Shown here one piece after another: positions 11,841 to 25,215 of a DNA stretch of 64,000 bases; position 1 is the stretch's first letter; each line of letters opens with the position of its first letter. The notes under the pieces are model-generated. The model ran no database searches, was not told the origin of the DNA, and saw only the letters and a list, made by a program, of their open reading frames with translations. A program made the translations under genes and the position numbers. Source of the DNA: Amblyornis subalaris (lineage: Eukaryota > Chordata > Aves > Passeriformes > Ptilonorhynchidae); the NCBI GenBank assembly GCA_018881555.1, contig JACAXG010000064.1:744001-808000 (forward strand). Direction: 5' to 3'.

Positions 11841-14800
11841 GACCTGTCCCATTGCAAATGTTTGTAAAAAAGGTTTTGAAAGTAAGCAGTTCTCTGGAAT
11901 ATTTTTTTTCCAACCATCTCTGACAGTCTGAAGAAATTATTTCCAAAGACTTATGAAGGATAAGAATTCTGTCTTCTTGCCCTGTTTATTCCACTGTGTT
12001 CCACCTCTCCAGCAAAGATAGAAGAACAAGCAGCTTATTTTTGCATGGGTAATTCACCCCACATTCAGCACTCCCAGCAGTTTGATTCAGCATCATCAGT
12101 CAGCAGTGGTTCTCTGACTTATCCCCAAAGCATCAAGTAGTGCATCTCTGGAGGAACAAACCAGAGATTTATTGGCTGCCCACAAGCCCTGCATGAAGCA
12201 GTGTAGTGATGACTAAATGGGTTGCACAGGTCATTAAAAAAATTAGTTAGCTACATTTTACAAGAAGCTTGCAAGGGAATTTTGAAACTATAAAACTTTC
12301 CAAAGTCTATAGATTAAAGGCCTCAAGAGTGTTTTAAAGAGGTTCTTGCTATTAACCTTTGTTTCCAGTGATGCTACAGCTGGGATTCAAGCAGCACTTC
12401 ATGCTGACCCAACTTTCTTCTCACCAGATCCCCAGATTTCAGTGGGGAGGGCAGCTAAGAGCTTAAGTTAATGATGAGGTTTTGCTGAAGCACATGGCAC
12501 AGCTCTTACACCAGCACGAAGGAGATATCTTCCAGTAATCCTATTACCTTCTAAACACACATTTTAGACAGTCTCAATTTGATAAAAATTATATATCAGA
12601 TTTACCCCTGGTACATGATGCCACCACTCATGCTGTTGTTTTGCTCCTGGTTTGCTTCCTCTGCATCACAACACTGGAAGAGACAATTTCTACTTTTCNT
12701 TGGCCCCAGCAAAGGAACAAGCCACAAGAGTCCCATGCAGACCACAAAACGAGCTTGATCTCAGCTCGAGCACCAATCCACATTTGGGATTACGAGGAGC
12801 AGAAACCTTGCTTGAGGTATATAATGGAGTTATACCTCANAAAGGAGCAATCTTCCAGAAGCAGTGAGGCAGGTGAGCAGGCAGGCACTGGACTGGACTA
12901 TGGGGCCACTGTTTCAGAATCATCAGTCTAAAGTTTCAGCTGAAAACAGAGGGGACAAATACACCACTTGGTGCCCTTACACAGGAAAGAGAAGATAACA
13001 CTTCAAGAAAGATAAAGTGAATATAAATCAGGGAGATAATTAGGCAAAAGATACAGCATGAGAGAGAATTAAAAAACACAAGCAAGTGAATATACAGTTC
13101 TAGCCACCTCACCTTGTGTAAAGGCTGTTGTAATCTAACCCCCAGCCTGCTGTAAAAACAGGAAATAAATTCATGTGTACAGCAGCTGCCTCTGAGGCAG
13201 CACCTTTCAACACCTGATCTCATGTCAATAACACATCACTTTGTGTAGTGCATTTTTCTGTTTATCTACATCAGTCCCTCATTCTGTTACCCTTTTGCCT
13301 CTCAGTTTTCAAACAGTTGCAAGTGGCATATTGAACGACACTGAAAGCTGGTTTTGACACTGAACTCTTTGCCTCATTACTGAAGGCTTTTTTTATGTTG
13401 AAGTCATCTCCATTTTCTCGGTGACGGACACTCGGCTCGGTGCCATGGGCCCTCTTTCAGCTGCCTTCCTGCTCCAGTGATTTACAAGATTAAACAGGAG
13501 TTCATTATGCCTTTGATGTGTGTCAGATAGCCTTGCACCAGCTGAATTTACCTGGGACTATTTGTATTAGGTTCTGGTTTTAATTAGTTCCTCTATTTTG
13601 AAGGCCTCTTTTGAGTTCCTCGGGTGTCAAGGCGCTCTGTGTTCCTCCAGAAAGCCATAAAATGGCATTTCTGCAAACTCATCCCTTGGGATAGCAGTGG
13701 GGAGGACTCTACACCTCTGAATAAAGGTGTTGTTGGTAACACCCAAGAGGCCTGTACACACAGAGTTGGGGAAAATGACAGAGGATAAGTGTTTATGAGG
13801 CCAGAGTGGCAGGACTGATGAATTCAACATANCTATCAGCAATCCTTACTGCTTGCTCGTACAAGACACTGGTGTTATTTCTAGGGTAAGAAAAGATATT
13901 TAGCGAAAAACTTCTTAGTAAGATCTGCTAGATTCTCCTTGTGATGCTGTCTGGGCTAGGAAAACTAGCCATAGGCCAATAAGTTATTCATGAAAATAAA
14001 AATATTCCCATTAATTTTAGGTGTGATGAACAAGGCCTAATATGAAAAGCAGGTAGGGACTACTCTTTAGGAGAATGTCATGGTTGCTTATGCCAGCTGA
14101 TCAGTACAAACCAGATTAGATCTCCTGGTACAACAAAACCTGGCCACAGCTGCCATCAGGGAGCATTCACATTAGACAAACTAATTCAGCTCCAAGAATT
14201 AGGAGAAGTTTATTAAGATTCTGTATATGCCTTCTTTCCCTCATGTGTGCACAATGACCAGAAAGCTTGCACTGATGAAAAATCCATGGGATGGTTTCTG
14301 AAGGAGAATTAATCTAAAATATTTGGACTGAGAAATATCTGAAAGTAGATCACAGTTAGACAACCTATTAGTCTTTTTATAGCCAAAGGATTGGTTGCTT
14401 CTTGGGCTATGAACAATCAAAATTGAATTTATTTCCTTTTCATCAGCCTCAAATGCACTGGAATAAGAAAAAGACCTGGATTGTTTAACTTATGGGAGAA
14501 AACAAATACTATTAAACAAAATTTTTAAAAAAAGGTTTAGGGACGGATTTATTTTTATTTTATTTAACATGTAGGTAGATCTGAATAGTTCATGTGCACT
14601 TTCACGTTCAAGATTAACCCTTGTTAAAGCTTCTATGTGAATGCAGACATCAGAATTTGTCACTGCTGGGATTCAGACCAGGGAAAGCCTTTCACAGGGA
14701 CTGCTCAGCTATTACCAGTTTACTTCCTGCAGTAGCACATTTTAAAGTAATTTCAGCATTCATACTCGATATTTCCTGATGTCTTTGGGCAGCTCAGCCA

Positions 14801-15446
14801 GGCTACCTGCTCCAGCACAGACCTGATGCCTCACACTGTCAGCTCATTCACAGTGCCAGGAGTCCACTGAGATCCATGGTCTTGGGTAATAGCTACGTCT
14901 CTGATCGTATTAAGAAAAAAGACTCATTTAAAACATGTGGTTTTTTTAATTCAAAGAACTCACCCCAGCTCTGTTGGTGTCAGGCTGGTTGTGCACACTT
15001 TACAGGATGCTCTGTAATTCCCAGGCTCCTAATCCCACTGCACACTTTGGTGACTCCCAACTCCCTGTTGGGATGACTGCACACTTGAAGCCGCCAATTC
15101 TTTGGTTTCTGTAGAAGGGAAATTCCTTGGCACAAAACCCCTAAAGAAACCAAGGTGCCCACGTTGGATAACTGGTGGGTATGGACACCAGGCATGCCAC
15201 AGTGCACATCTAATGCACAGGTTAGAGCTGACCCACAGGGCTGCAGTGGCTATGCTTAGAAGTCACAGATGATTTATTGGTAATTATTTGCCTGCTTGAC
15301 CTGGTTTTCTTGGACTTACTGGATATTAAAATGCCTTTGAACGAGTGAACCATTTGTCAACCTCTGAAAATGCTTCAAAGACCTTCTAAGTGCAGTGATC
15401 TAGGCTACGGTGTTGAAATTAACTATCGCATAATAGAATAATACAA

Positions 15447-15850
15447 ACACAGAATCATTAAGGTTGAAAAAAATCTCTAAGATCATTGACTCCAACCATC
15501 AACCAAACACTGCCAGGTTCACCACTAAGCCCTGTCCCCATGTGCCACATCTACATGTCTTTAAAATCCTTCCAGGAATGGTGATTCCACCAGTTCCCTG
15601 GGCAGCCTGTTCCAGTGCTTGACCATCCTTTCAGTAAAGATATTTTCCCTAATATCCAAGCAGACTTCCCCTTGTGTAACTTGAGGTCATTTCCTCCGGT
15701 CCTGTCACTTGTTAGCTGGGGGGAGAGACTGATCCCCACCTCACTACATCCTCCTCTCAGAGAGCTGTAGAGAGCAGTAAGGTCGCTCCTGAGCCTCCTT
15801 TTCTCCGGGCTATACACCCCCAACTCCCTCATCTGCTCTTCATAAGATTT
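15447..15850 (-). mobile_element. CR1 LINE 3' fragment
   Basis: Reverse orientation: AGAATCATTAAGGTTG, CTCCAACCATCAACC, CCTGGGCAGCCTGTTCCAG, then CCTCCTTTTCTCCGGGC. It is the same CR1 subtype as the copies at 37708-38176 (opposite strand) and 50941-51373. Confidence 0.92.
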
Positions 15851-16179
15851 GTACATAAATATCTAAAAAACAAGCCAAAAGGAACTTGATATGATCACCT
15901 CTACTGCAGGTATCACATCTACCAGCCCAGGGGACAAATCCACCTCACAGCACAAATCCAACCATTTTTTCCAGCTCACAGGAGACTCACATTACTCTTG
16001 GGATTAGAGGTACAGGTCAGCAGTTACTTTCCCTATTTGCTTCTGAGGGGATACAACAGCTACAGCCATATGTCTGTACCTCAAGAACCCAGTTTCAAAT
16101 TCAGCTCAGGCCAGTTTTAAATTATCTGGAGGACTTCCTAGAGCAAATGTGGGGGGAGAAGGCAATAAGAAGCCCTGAG

Positions 16180-16640
16180 CCCTAACCCGTTATCATTAAT
16201 GATGGGCCACTGAAAAACACGAGAGCAAAGTGACTGTGCCATGGCACAGCAAAGCTTCGTCCTTCTGCCCCATCTCTCACAAATGTCACAGCTGCTTCCA
16301 GTCCTGCCTGCATGTGTATATCCCCGAGGACAGAGAGGAGAAGGGTGGTGTCTGCATGAACAGCAGCTCCACCAGCACCGCACACGTGCAGTCTTTGCTG
16401 GTGACCACTGCGTCCGTGCTCCTCCTGTCCCAAGGCAGTGATCCCTTACAAATCCCTGCAGCTATTCCTGGACTATCCACTGGCCTCTCGGGGGCTTCCC
16501 AAGGAGACTGCCAAGTGCAAAGGGAGGGCAAAATGCCTGTCACACAGGCACCACAAATATGCTTTGTTCCCCAGGAGGACATCGGTCGAATGCGCTCGTT
16601 CTGCAGGTTCAGCAGCCTGGACGCTCCAGTTTTCTCATAC
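16180..16640. other. GC-richer intronic block with open frames on both strands
   Basis: Open frames of 141 codons (+, 16230-16655), 98 and 83 codons (-) overlap here. None has a recognisable domain, splice sites of matching phase or a family resemblance. The composition suggests an intronic GC-rich patch, or an old unrecognised element, more than a gene. Confidence 0.3.
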
Positions 16641-18649
16641 TACCTCGTGTTTTAGTGGGCAAGTAAAAATAGTCCCAGGGATATTGTAATTAGCTGGTGA
16701 GTCACTGGCATCTCTGGAATGTGAGCCCTGTGCTGCAAACCACAGGAGCCTGGAGACACACTGACAGTTAAACCCAGCCACTGCAGTCTGTAATTGTAGG
16801 GGACTGGTTTTACAACCAGTGCCTTCATCATAAAATGCCCAAACACCCTTTATGGAGTTACAGAAGCACACAGAGGTCATAAATGGGTTGGCATTTTGCT
16901 CATTTGCACACTGAGGTTTCAGAGATGGGGAAGAGAGTTGGAGGCTGAGGTCAGCCTGTGGTACAACCCATAGGGCAATTTCTGCTGTTGTTCACACACA
17001 AACCTGTGCGACTTCTTAGGGGTTAAAGCCAGGGCTGTCATGTTCCTGCCTTGCCCCATTAACAGCATGCAGTGTGGGATGTTTAATGCCATGTAGTGGT
17101 TGGAATTGTCCCTCCCCAGGGTTTATTTTTCTTTAGCACTCTATGGAAATCACTGCAGGCCTTTCTTGACTTCTGTGGCAGTCTCCCGAAAGCAGCAGTC
17201 AGNATCTGCTGAGGAGTATTTTTTTTTCTGGTAAAGTTCAGGACTAGAACTCAGCTCATTCTCAATTCTAGGGATCATCCAGATTTCTGCAACCAAATTC
17301 CATGTCCAGCAGGTCTGGCTTCAAATACAAATAATTCAAATGTGAAGTCTTAAAACCTCAAGAAGTATAATTCATTTTGAATAACTTTCATGTGTTGCTT
17401 TGATGCAATGTTATGGTTCATAAAAATACACAGAGGGCACATCTTCAGAATGCAAAACATTGTCATTGTGTTTTCCTGCCTGGTCATGATCCTTTGTAAA
17501 TGATGATTGTATGAAAATGACAATACAGCATAATAAGAGGCATTAAGTATGATAAGTGGGGTTTTATATTGAATACTTTAGGGCAGATGAGTTAACCCTC
17601 TTTTGTCTTTATTTTTCTTTAAAAAAAAAAAAACAAAAACATAGTGACCACAAGAATGGTCTAGGAACTTTGTTTAAACCATCATTAAGCATTGCTTTAA
17701 AATATCAGACTTTCTAGAAGAGAAACGGTGTTTATATTGATATTCTGAGCAGATTTCTTGCTTTCTTTCAAAATTCCCTGTGTGATTTCTAATGCATTCA
17801 GGAACATTATATTCTGAATTCATGTGTTATGTACTGTTAAGCAGAAGCTGCTTCACTTCACTGACAACATNTTGTCAGCAGTAGAGTTGCCCATACATTC
17901 TTTCTCATGCAACCCTATTTCTCTGTAGCAGCCCTTCTTGAATGCTACAGCTAGTGATTTTTTATTTAAATGCTTTGATAGCAGAGGGTCATAGAGTACA
18001 AACCCCTGCTGTGAGAGGACTCATGACTATCCATCTCTGTTTATTTGTCTTCATTAGTACTACTTCACCTCTTGTCCCAGTGCTTCATATCTCTGACAGC
18101 TTCAAGTCTTCTTCTAATGTCTTGAACGTATCTCAAACAGCTGATAGCCATTTCTTATTGTTGCCTTTGTCCTCTAGCTTGAGTGATTCTGCTATCTCCC
18201 TCCTGCTGTTCTCCTGATCTATTAACCAAGGGCAATATTATCTCCCCTTTCCACCTGCACATTGCAAGATTAACCAAACCCACGTTTTTAATCGCCTGTT
18301 TCTGTCTCCTGAACACACTAATAGCTCTTCAAGGCTGAACCCATCTTTCCTGAGCTAAGGAGGTCTGAGAACACTTTTCTAGATAAGCAGTAACCAAAGC
18401 CCTGTCCAGTCTCATGAATTCTTCCCTTCCCTACCTTCTCCAATAATGCCCTTTGCCTGTTTCGCAGCTGTACAGGGCTGTGAGGTACAAACATCTGCTG
18501 ACTAAGGCACCATCAGTTGCCACAGTATGAGTTCGTAGTTTATATTCCTGTTATTGATCCATACCTACCATAACAGGCCTTTTAAACTAATAGTCCCAAC
18601 TCAGTCGGAAAAAAGTTCCTCATTTTTAGAGCCAACCAGTTCCTCCTTC

Positions 18650-18960
18650 AAGGATATTTTGATCCCAATCTATAGAGTGGAAACTTGCAAGGGAAATTAG
18701 ACTTCAAAATGGACTCTGAGGAAGTTCATCACTGCCTGCTCTCTGACTTGCTACTCCCTTTCCTAGAAACTTCCAAATTGTCTCCCTGCCAGCCAGTTTC
18801 TGGCTCACTTTACATTTGTTAATCTCTACCCTTTCTCACTTTAGCACTGACTTTCAATGCCATACCCAACAAATGTTTGCTGAAGTCCAGATAGATGAGA
18901 TTTACTTAGTCCTGTTTGTCTAAAGAAAAACAATCATCTGTCATTTAAAAGGAAAATATC
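18650..18960 (-). mobile_element. Ancient CR1/LINE reverse-transcriptase remnant
   Basis: Around 18865-18905 the minus strand translates to VNLIYLDFSKHLL, the RT motif A of CR1-type elements (YLDFSKAFD in typical copies). The surrounding sequence is heavily diverged and boundaries are uncertain. Sequence down to about 18000 may belong to the same element. Confidence 0.55.
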
Positions 18961-20232
18961 AGTTTAGAGTGTTGGCTCTCCTCCAGATCACAATGTGGTT
19001 TTTATGATGCACTTATTTGATTATGCATGGAGCCACTTTCTTTACCCTCAGCCCTACTCTCAGCCTCTGACTTAAAAAAACTTGCATCTTCCACCTCTCA
19101 GTCACACCACTGTTTCCCTTTATCTCACAGAGTTCCTTCTTTTATAGCTCATTTTATGGTTTAGCTTCTATTTTTACTTCTGCCGATACAGAGTGACTCA
19201 ATTCACATCCACTTTAATGCAGATACAGAACTAAATGTAGCAGGTCAGGCTGTAACTTGTAGGCAGGAAGAGGAGACAAGAAACGGCTGGAATTGGTGAT
19301 GCCCTGTGTGAGAAAAATGTCTATGTCTTCTACTGCATTTCACCCAACAAAAACATAAGACAAAAAAAAAAATCCCCAGAAATACTTTTTCCCATCTTGC
19401 CCTCAGTTCTGATGTCTTGTCCCACTCTGATGAAGATGTGTTTAAACTAAAAACCCTTTTAATACAGCCTTCTCTGTCCCCAGAATGAGATTTACTGCAA
19501 CTTCTGGTCTATGAGACTGCACTTTGCATCCACCTAGAAACAGGTTTGTGCAAGATGTAGCTGTGAAGTTCTGTGTTAGGAGCCTGCCGGACAAGGATCA
19601 ATTCTAGTTCCAACTGGAGCACAAAGCACAGGTGTTAGCTTCAAAATCTTGCACATATGAGGACCTGGGTAGCAGAGAACAGCCTCCCCCTCAGTGCTGT
19701 CACCCACAGACATCCCAGAGCTGAACCTCTCTCGCAAGTGTGAGACAGCAGGAGAGAGGTTGTACCTCAAAACTGAAGTGCAGTCCCCTTTGGGGTGACG
19801 TACAAAAGCCTTTCAGCCCCACACATCCTTTTGGAATAGGAAACACAGCACAGTGGAAAAACTGAAATTTTCCGGTTCAGCTGGAAGAAGGTAATGTTTT
19901 TTTGTTGGAGTCAGACCCAGGAGCCCAGAGTCTTCAGAAAATGCTGTAGAGTAAGGAGCACATAAGGAGAGGAACAGCGTTTTGGTCTTATACAATCCAT
20001 CTCCGGCAGTACAATAATCCTTGGCACTCCCAGACTATCTGTTCCTTTTTTTCCAGGGAAGAGGCATACATTTCCCTAATCACCAGGAACAAGATGAGAA
20101 AGAAATAATTTTCTCACCATACTGGGACAATCAGGAGCCTTCTACAAGTCCTCTGTATTGTTGGCGAGGGACTGAAGTTGTCACTTTTAATTAAATACTG
20201 TAACTATTCTGTTGTTAAGTCACTGAATGGTG

Positions 20233-20266
20233 CAGTGAACGTTCGCAGTGAACGTTTTCAGTGAAC
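20233..20266 (+). repeat. 13-bp tandem repeat, about 2.6 copies
   Basis: The word CAGTGAACGTT repeats at 20233 and 20246, with a third partial CAGTGAAC at 20259, at a 13-base period. Confidence 0.9.
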
Positions 20267-20436
20267 AGAGGTTCCTTAGGTCAAATAAATGACAGCCCTA
20301 AATGATCAGTCTAACCAGACACGTTGCAAAAATTTAATTTCTTCTTAGGTATTTCCCTAATGCAGGGGGAAAAAAATTCACCGTGATATTGACCAAACTG
20401 AAAGAGTTGGGCAGAGGACCTGTGAAATACCCATTT

Positions 20437-20592
20437 TTGGAGATACTCAAAACTCAGCTATACAAGGTCCAGAGCCCCCTGATCTAACTTCAAAGTGGAC
20501 CTAACTTTGAAGTGGAGCCTGTTTTGAGTGGGAGGTTGGACGAGATGGTTTCCACAAGACTCTTCCAACCTGAACTAACATTCAGATCCATG
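20437..20592 (+). mobile_element. CR1 3' tail fragment, diverged subfamily
   Basis: Shows GAGATACTCAAAACTCAGC, AAGGTCCAGAGCCCCCTGATC and GGAGGTTGGACGAGATGG, followed by CTTCCAACCTGAAC, the conserved CR1 3' end. An internal direct duplication of a CTTCAAAGTGGA / CTTTGAAGTGGA segment lies near 20490-20515. Confidence 0.8.
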
Positions 20593-22064
20593 ACAGCAAA
20601 ATCATCTTTTATGTTAAACTGCTGAAAATTGACTTGCTTTATAGGAGGGAAGTGAGATTTGAAGATAAAAGGAAAAATACGCCAAAATTGTTATGGATAA
20701 GCCTAAGCGTATATACGGATACACAGATATAGATATATCTACAAACATATATAAATATTACTGCAAATAGGCATCTACCCCTCTCTCTATTCAAAACTCT
20801 TGTTCGAGATGTGAATTGGGAGTCTCATCCTTTACCCTGCTGAACAGAAGATATATTTTTGAAGTCAGATAGAAGCATAGAGTCTATTAATTAGCCCTTG
20901 AATCAAAATTCAGATAAACATGAACTCGATATAGGCAGCCATTTGGAACTGCATTCTTCTGGAAAGAATCCCATAGGAAATGATCACCTGAGAAGGGACA
21001 CAATCCTCCTACTGATTTTGAGCAGCAGCTTCCACTGCAAACAGGTTCATTCAGAATCAATAGGGCTGAACAGCTCTAAAGTTTGCCCAGCCCAGAGACA
21101 GGAGGACTGTCAGAACAGGCTAATGCAAGACCCAGTGATGGACAGCAGTTTGAAATAGGTGTTTGGGGATAATCAGCTTGGGTCTAATGATCAGAAAAGA
21201 TGTTACCACCCAACATTATCACAGGCTTAGATGTAATCAGACTGCAGCCAAAATAAGCTGCCTACAGACAGCACAGTTGGAGCTGGTATTTTGTGCAGGC
21301 AGTGAAAATCCTCCCATGAAAAGATTCCGAGTGAGGAGCAAAGCTGTCAAACATTGACCATTTCTACCCATAATTAAGCTGCAGAAGAGCCTTCAGCCTC
21401 CCACTGCAGTGACTGATGTTCCTGGGTCAGTCACAGTTATTCCCAGTACAACCTTGATGGGCAGGTTTTCTCTGCCAACAGCTCAAACAGCCTTGGGAGG
21501 CTGGAAAAGAGGCACAGTCCATGCATATTACTGACAGATTAAGTCCTTCAGCTGGTTCAAACAATATATCAAAACTCCCAGAAAAGCAGAGATATCACCA
21601 GACTGGCTTTCCTCTCAATCTTTCACCAGTGCTTCAGAAAATCTTCTTTTATTTATACAAATACAGATATAAGATTTTTGTTCAGTGGTAATTACCATTG
21701 TACTTGGATTTCCACAACAATCACAGATCAAATAAATGGACATTAAAACTCACGAAATGTGCAGTGGTAAGAAAAAAGTGATCTCCAAGACTCATTGCAC
21801 TCATCTAGCTACTACACTAAGCTCCATTGGCTTTTTAATTTGATGCCATATCAAAAGAAAGCTTATGATTAATTTGGTGTTGGCTGTCAACAGATAACTC
21901 ATTTGCAGCCTCACAGTTTCTAATATATTTCTCCACCACTGAACACGTGCTGGAATAAAAAATTCCAGCAAGGAAATGTGTAACGAATCAGAGCATCACA
22001 CTAGAAGTGTACAGTTATACTATTTCAGTTCCCAGAGGTACAGCAGAAAAGTGTGTCTGTTTAC

Positions 22065-22139
22065 CTGGAATCTCGTCGGTGCCCCCATTGATGTGTTTGA
22101 ATCGATCTCCTTCCACGTGGACGTTTGGACACAGCACAT
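22065..22139 (-). CDS. COL22A1: COL22A1 linker exon between vWA and TSPN domains
   Basis: A 75-base exon completes Asn222, encodes 24 codons (residues 223-246) and gives the first base of Gly247. The peptide reads VLCPNVHVEGDRFKH and ends in a TDEIP motif, closely like the linker after the vWA domain as I recall it from human COL22A1. The acceptor has a long pyrimidine stretch ending GCTTTTCAG (AG at 22141-22140). The donor is CCAG|GTAAAC (GT at 22064-22063). Both ends are phase 1 and the length is a multiple of three. It sits alone between introns of about 34.1 and 16.9 kb. It is too short to be found by ORF length and was recognised by peptide, splice signals and phase. Confidence 0.88.
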
Positions 22140-22958
22140 CTGAAAAGCAAAAGAACCAGTACAAAATTATCACAAGGAAACAAATCGTTTTGGAAACTGC
22201 AGAACCAACAAAGGCTGATCTTCTGGGGTTTGTTCAGAACTTGCATGTCGTCCCTCAGCAATAATTCCAGCCCAGTCTCTGGCCATCCTAAACACCCTTC
22301 CTCTCTCCTGTTCCCTAACTGCATGATGGACAAGAGACCCAATATACTATGTCTGATTTTGAGCCATTTTTTTCTGACTGACCAGACAGGAAGACAGGAT
22401 AGATGAGCTGAGCCTTTCCATCAGCTGGGACAACACTCTGGGTTTGTGTCTTTGTCATGCCTGTAAATCTACATGAAAGTGACAAAAAACTTAAGAAAAT
22501 GTAGGAAATGCTTCCACTCTCAGCTTGGTTGGAAGGGAAGTTCTGAAGGGACAGCTAACATTGGGGTGCTGCCCAAACTTTTCAGAAAGGACAGCTTCTA
22601 CTTGGGAAAACCTCCTTGACTTTGTTCAAGCAGAAATTTGAGTTAAACAGGACTAAAACTTGGAAGAATATTCACCCCTACACACAGGTTTCAAAAAGTC
22701 ATGAAAATACCCAGCCTTTGTCAGCCATTTCTCATGCTCCCAATTAGTGTCAACACAATTGCAGATAAATGCTTTTCCACAGAGAACTGTCTATGCATCC
22801 ACCTGTTTCCTGCCATACCTTTGAAACAGCTTTTATTTATGCTTTCTTTTCCCAGATCAATAGGTAATTCCACACCTGTAAACAACGGGGACAGGTAGCT
22901 CAAGGGATTGGTTTAATGAGAAGACCTGTTAGGTGTGTTGGATCTGTACAGGTCCAAT

Positions 22959-23014
22959 ACAATAATAATAATAACAATAACAATAACAACAAACTATAAT
23001 AACAATAACAAAAA
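22959..23014 (+). repeat. AATAAC/AAT simple repeat
   Basis: AAT triplets pass into AATAAC hexamers, then ACAATA, directly before a CR1 copy. Confidence 0.9.
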
Positions 23015-23043
23015 TATGTCATTATGTATATAATACTGCCCTT

Positions 23044-23499
23044 GTTAGAGTAGGTCCAAGGGAGGACCATAAAGATGATCTGGGGGCTGGAGCACCTCTC
23101 CTGTATGCTAAGAGAGCTGGGGTGGTTCAGCCTGGAGAAGAGAAGGCTCCAGGAAGACGTTATAGCACCTTTCACTACTTAAAAGGGTCTTGCAAAAAGT
23201 ATGGAAGGGACCTTTTAAATGGGCAGTGATAGGACAAGCAGGAACAGTTTTAAACTAAAAGAGTAGAGATTTCAGCCAGATGCTAGGAAGAAATTCTTTA
23301 CTGTGAGGGTGGTGAGACAATGGAACAGTTTGCCCAGAGAAGCTGTAGATTCCCCATCCCTGGGAGTGTCCAAGGCCAGGTTGGATGGGGTTTTGAGCAA
23401 CCTGGTCTAGTGGAAGGTGTCCCTGCCCATGGCAGGAGGGTTGGAACTAGATGATTTTTAAGGTGCCTTCCAACCCAAGCCATTCTATGATTCTATGAT
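23044..23499 (+). mobile_element. CR1 LINE 3' fragment
   Basis: Well-preserved 3' end with GGAGCACCTCTCC, TTCAGCCTGGAGAAGAG, AATTCTTTACTGTGAGGG, TGCCCATGGCAGGAGGGTTG and two ATTCTATG tail units. It begins just after the AATAAC-type simple tract at 22959-23014. Confidence 0.95.
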
Positions 23500-24904
23500 A
23501 AAAATATACCCCTGTCTTTTCACCTTCTAAACCAAGGTTGTTCTTTCTTTGATTTAAAGAACAACTGGGTGAGGACAGCCAAGTCCCATCTCTTAGGCCA
23601 AGGTTAATAATATTATCCTCTTCTTCCAGCTCTCTCCTCTGAATCTCTTATTATCTCTTAAAGGACTGTAACCTCACTTTTGCCTTTGTTTTACTAATGT
23701 TCTGTGCTCCTTTTGGCTCCTCCCTTCTTGCCTGCATCTAAGGCACAAGCATAAATAGTCCACAAGGGATAGAAAAGTATTGCAATGCTCATTTTCCAGC
23801 TACAAAGTTATTCACAGAGGCTCAAACGAGGTTGGTACTTTACCATCCCAGTTATTAGCACAGCCGCGGGTGTCCGAAGGAGCGAAGTGCTGGGCTGACA
23901 GCACTTCCATCAGTCCCAAAAAGTGACCAGGTCACATTGCTATACCCAGGGGTGCATTGTTGGGAAGGCAAGACAAAGGCTGTCCTTCTCTTGTGGAGCC
24001 CTTCTCTGAGATCCCTGATTTTAATGAACATTTTAACATCAAAGAGTGTTCCTGCCTGTTCTTTCTGCTACTGCCAGGTCAAACTTTGAGCAAACACTTG
24101 TGATGCTCAGAGGATTTGCAGCGATGAGCATCCACTGCAAATGGCAGAGAGAGTAACAAAATCTGCACTGCAGCAAAAGCTCTGCTAATTTTTAAATATT
24201 TAAAGATTTGCAGAAGAGAAGGTACAACTGAGTGACTTGAGCTTGCAGCCTCTGCTCCTTTGACGTCCTCTCTAGCCAGGTCATTCAAAATAAGCTTGCA
24301 GTTGCTTTTAAATATTGGTTTTAAATATTTAAAACTTCTTGCTTGCCTACAACCTTATATAATATTCTGTCAATCCTTTTCTTTACCCAAAATTTTTATC
24401 AACGAAGATTTTACATTTATATCCATGGGGTTCATGGAAATTTTAACAGCACCAGAAGTGCTATACATCCCTTTACAGTTGCACTAGGAATGATGACTTG
24501 CCACTGACACCAGCTACATGAGATCAGTCAGTTCTTAATCCATTGTAGAGTGTTATTTTTTAATGCAAATGAAATTCAATGCATAGTAACAATGCCTAAG
24601 AAAAAATGTACTTTATTAAAGAACAAATGTATTTTATCAAGGTAGTTACCATATCAACCAAGCTGTAATTCCACAGAAGGAAATTCATTTTGTTAGAGAT
24701 GACCTCTTTCTCATAAAATTATAATTTTTGAATAGGGATGCATAATAATTCCCATTCTGTAATACTTTATTCACTGGCTTCAACATCAAATATTACTTTT
24801 TTGCGAATGAGATCAGGAAAATTGCTCTATGGCTACACATACGGACCATTTTTCATTTTTTAATAGCCTTACATTATCACCATTTCAAAGGCCCATAATT
24901 AGTG

Positions 24905-25215
24905 GGCCTGGGAAGCTCTGTGTATGTAAATTGGCAGATGACACCAAGCTGAATGGTGCTGTTGACACACCTGAAGGATGGGGCCATCCAGAGGGACCTG
25001 GACAAGCTCAAGGAGTGGATCATGGGAATCTCATGAGGTTTAACCAGTTCAAGTGCTGGTGCTGCACCTGGATTAGGGAAACCCTCAGTATCAATCCAGG
25101 CTGGGGAATGAAGAGATTGGGAGCAACCCTGCCCAGAAGGGCTTTGGAGTGCTGATGAATGAGAAGCTGAACATGACCCAGCAATGTGCACTTGCAGCCC
25201 AGAAAGCCAAACTTG
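24905..25215 (+). mobile_element. CR1 LINE fragment from the RT C-terminal region
   Basis: Encodes LADDTKLNGAVDTPEGW (the RT YADD-type block and what follows) and, after a frameshift, [16 protein letters not shown]. The 3' untranslated region is missing. The + strand copy corresponds to the middle of the element at 10835-11840. Confidence 0.88.

Larger units (their letters stand above)
5196..22064 (-). other. COL22A1: COL22A1 intron of about 16.9 kb
   Basis: Intron between the linker exon and the TSPN exon. It contains CR1 pieces at 5524-5970, 10835-11840, 15447-15850, 18650-18960 and 20437-20592, a trinucleotide-like tract at 8250-8331, a GC-richer block at 16180-16640 and a 13-bp tandem at 20233-20266. 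Stretches 6000-8250, 8350-10830, 11850-15440 and 16650-18640 are otherwise unassigned, ordinary AT-rich intron with only chance ORFs. Confidence 0.75.

Noticed and set aside
11471..11917. Minus-strand open frame of 148 codons
   Set aside because: It is part of a decayed CR1 ORF2, not a host gene.
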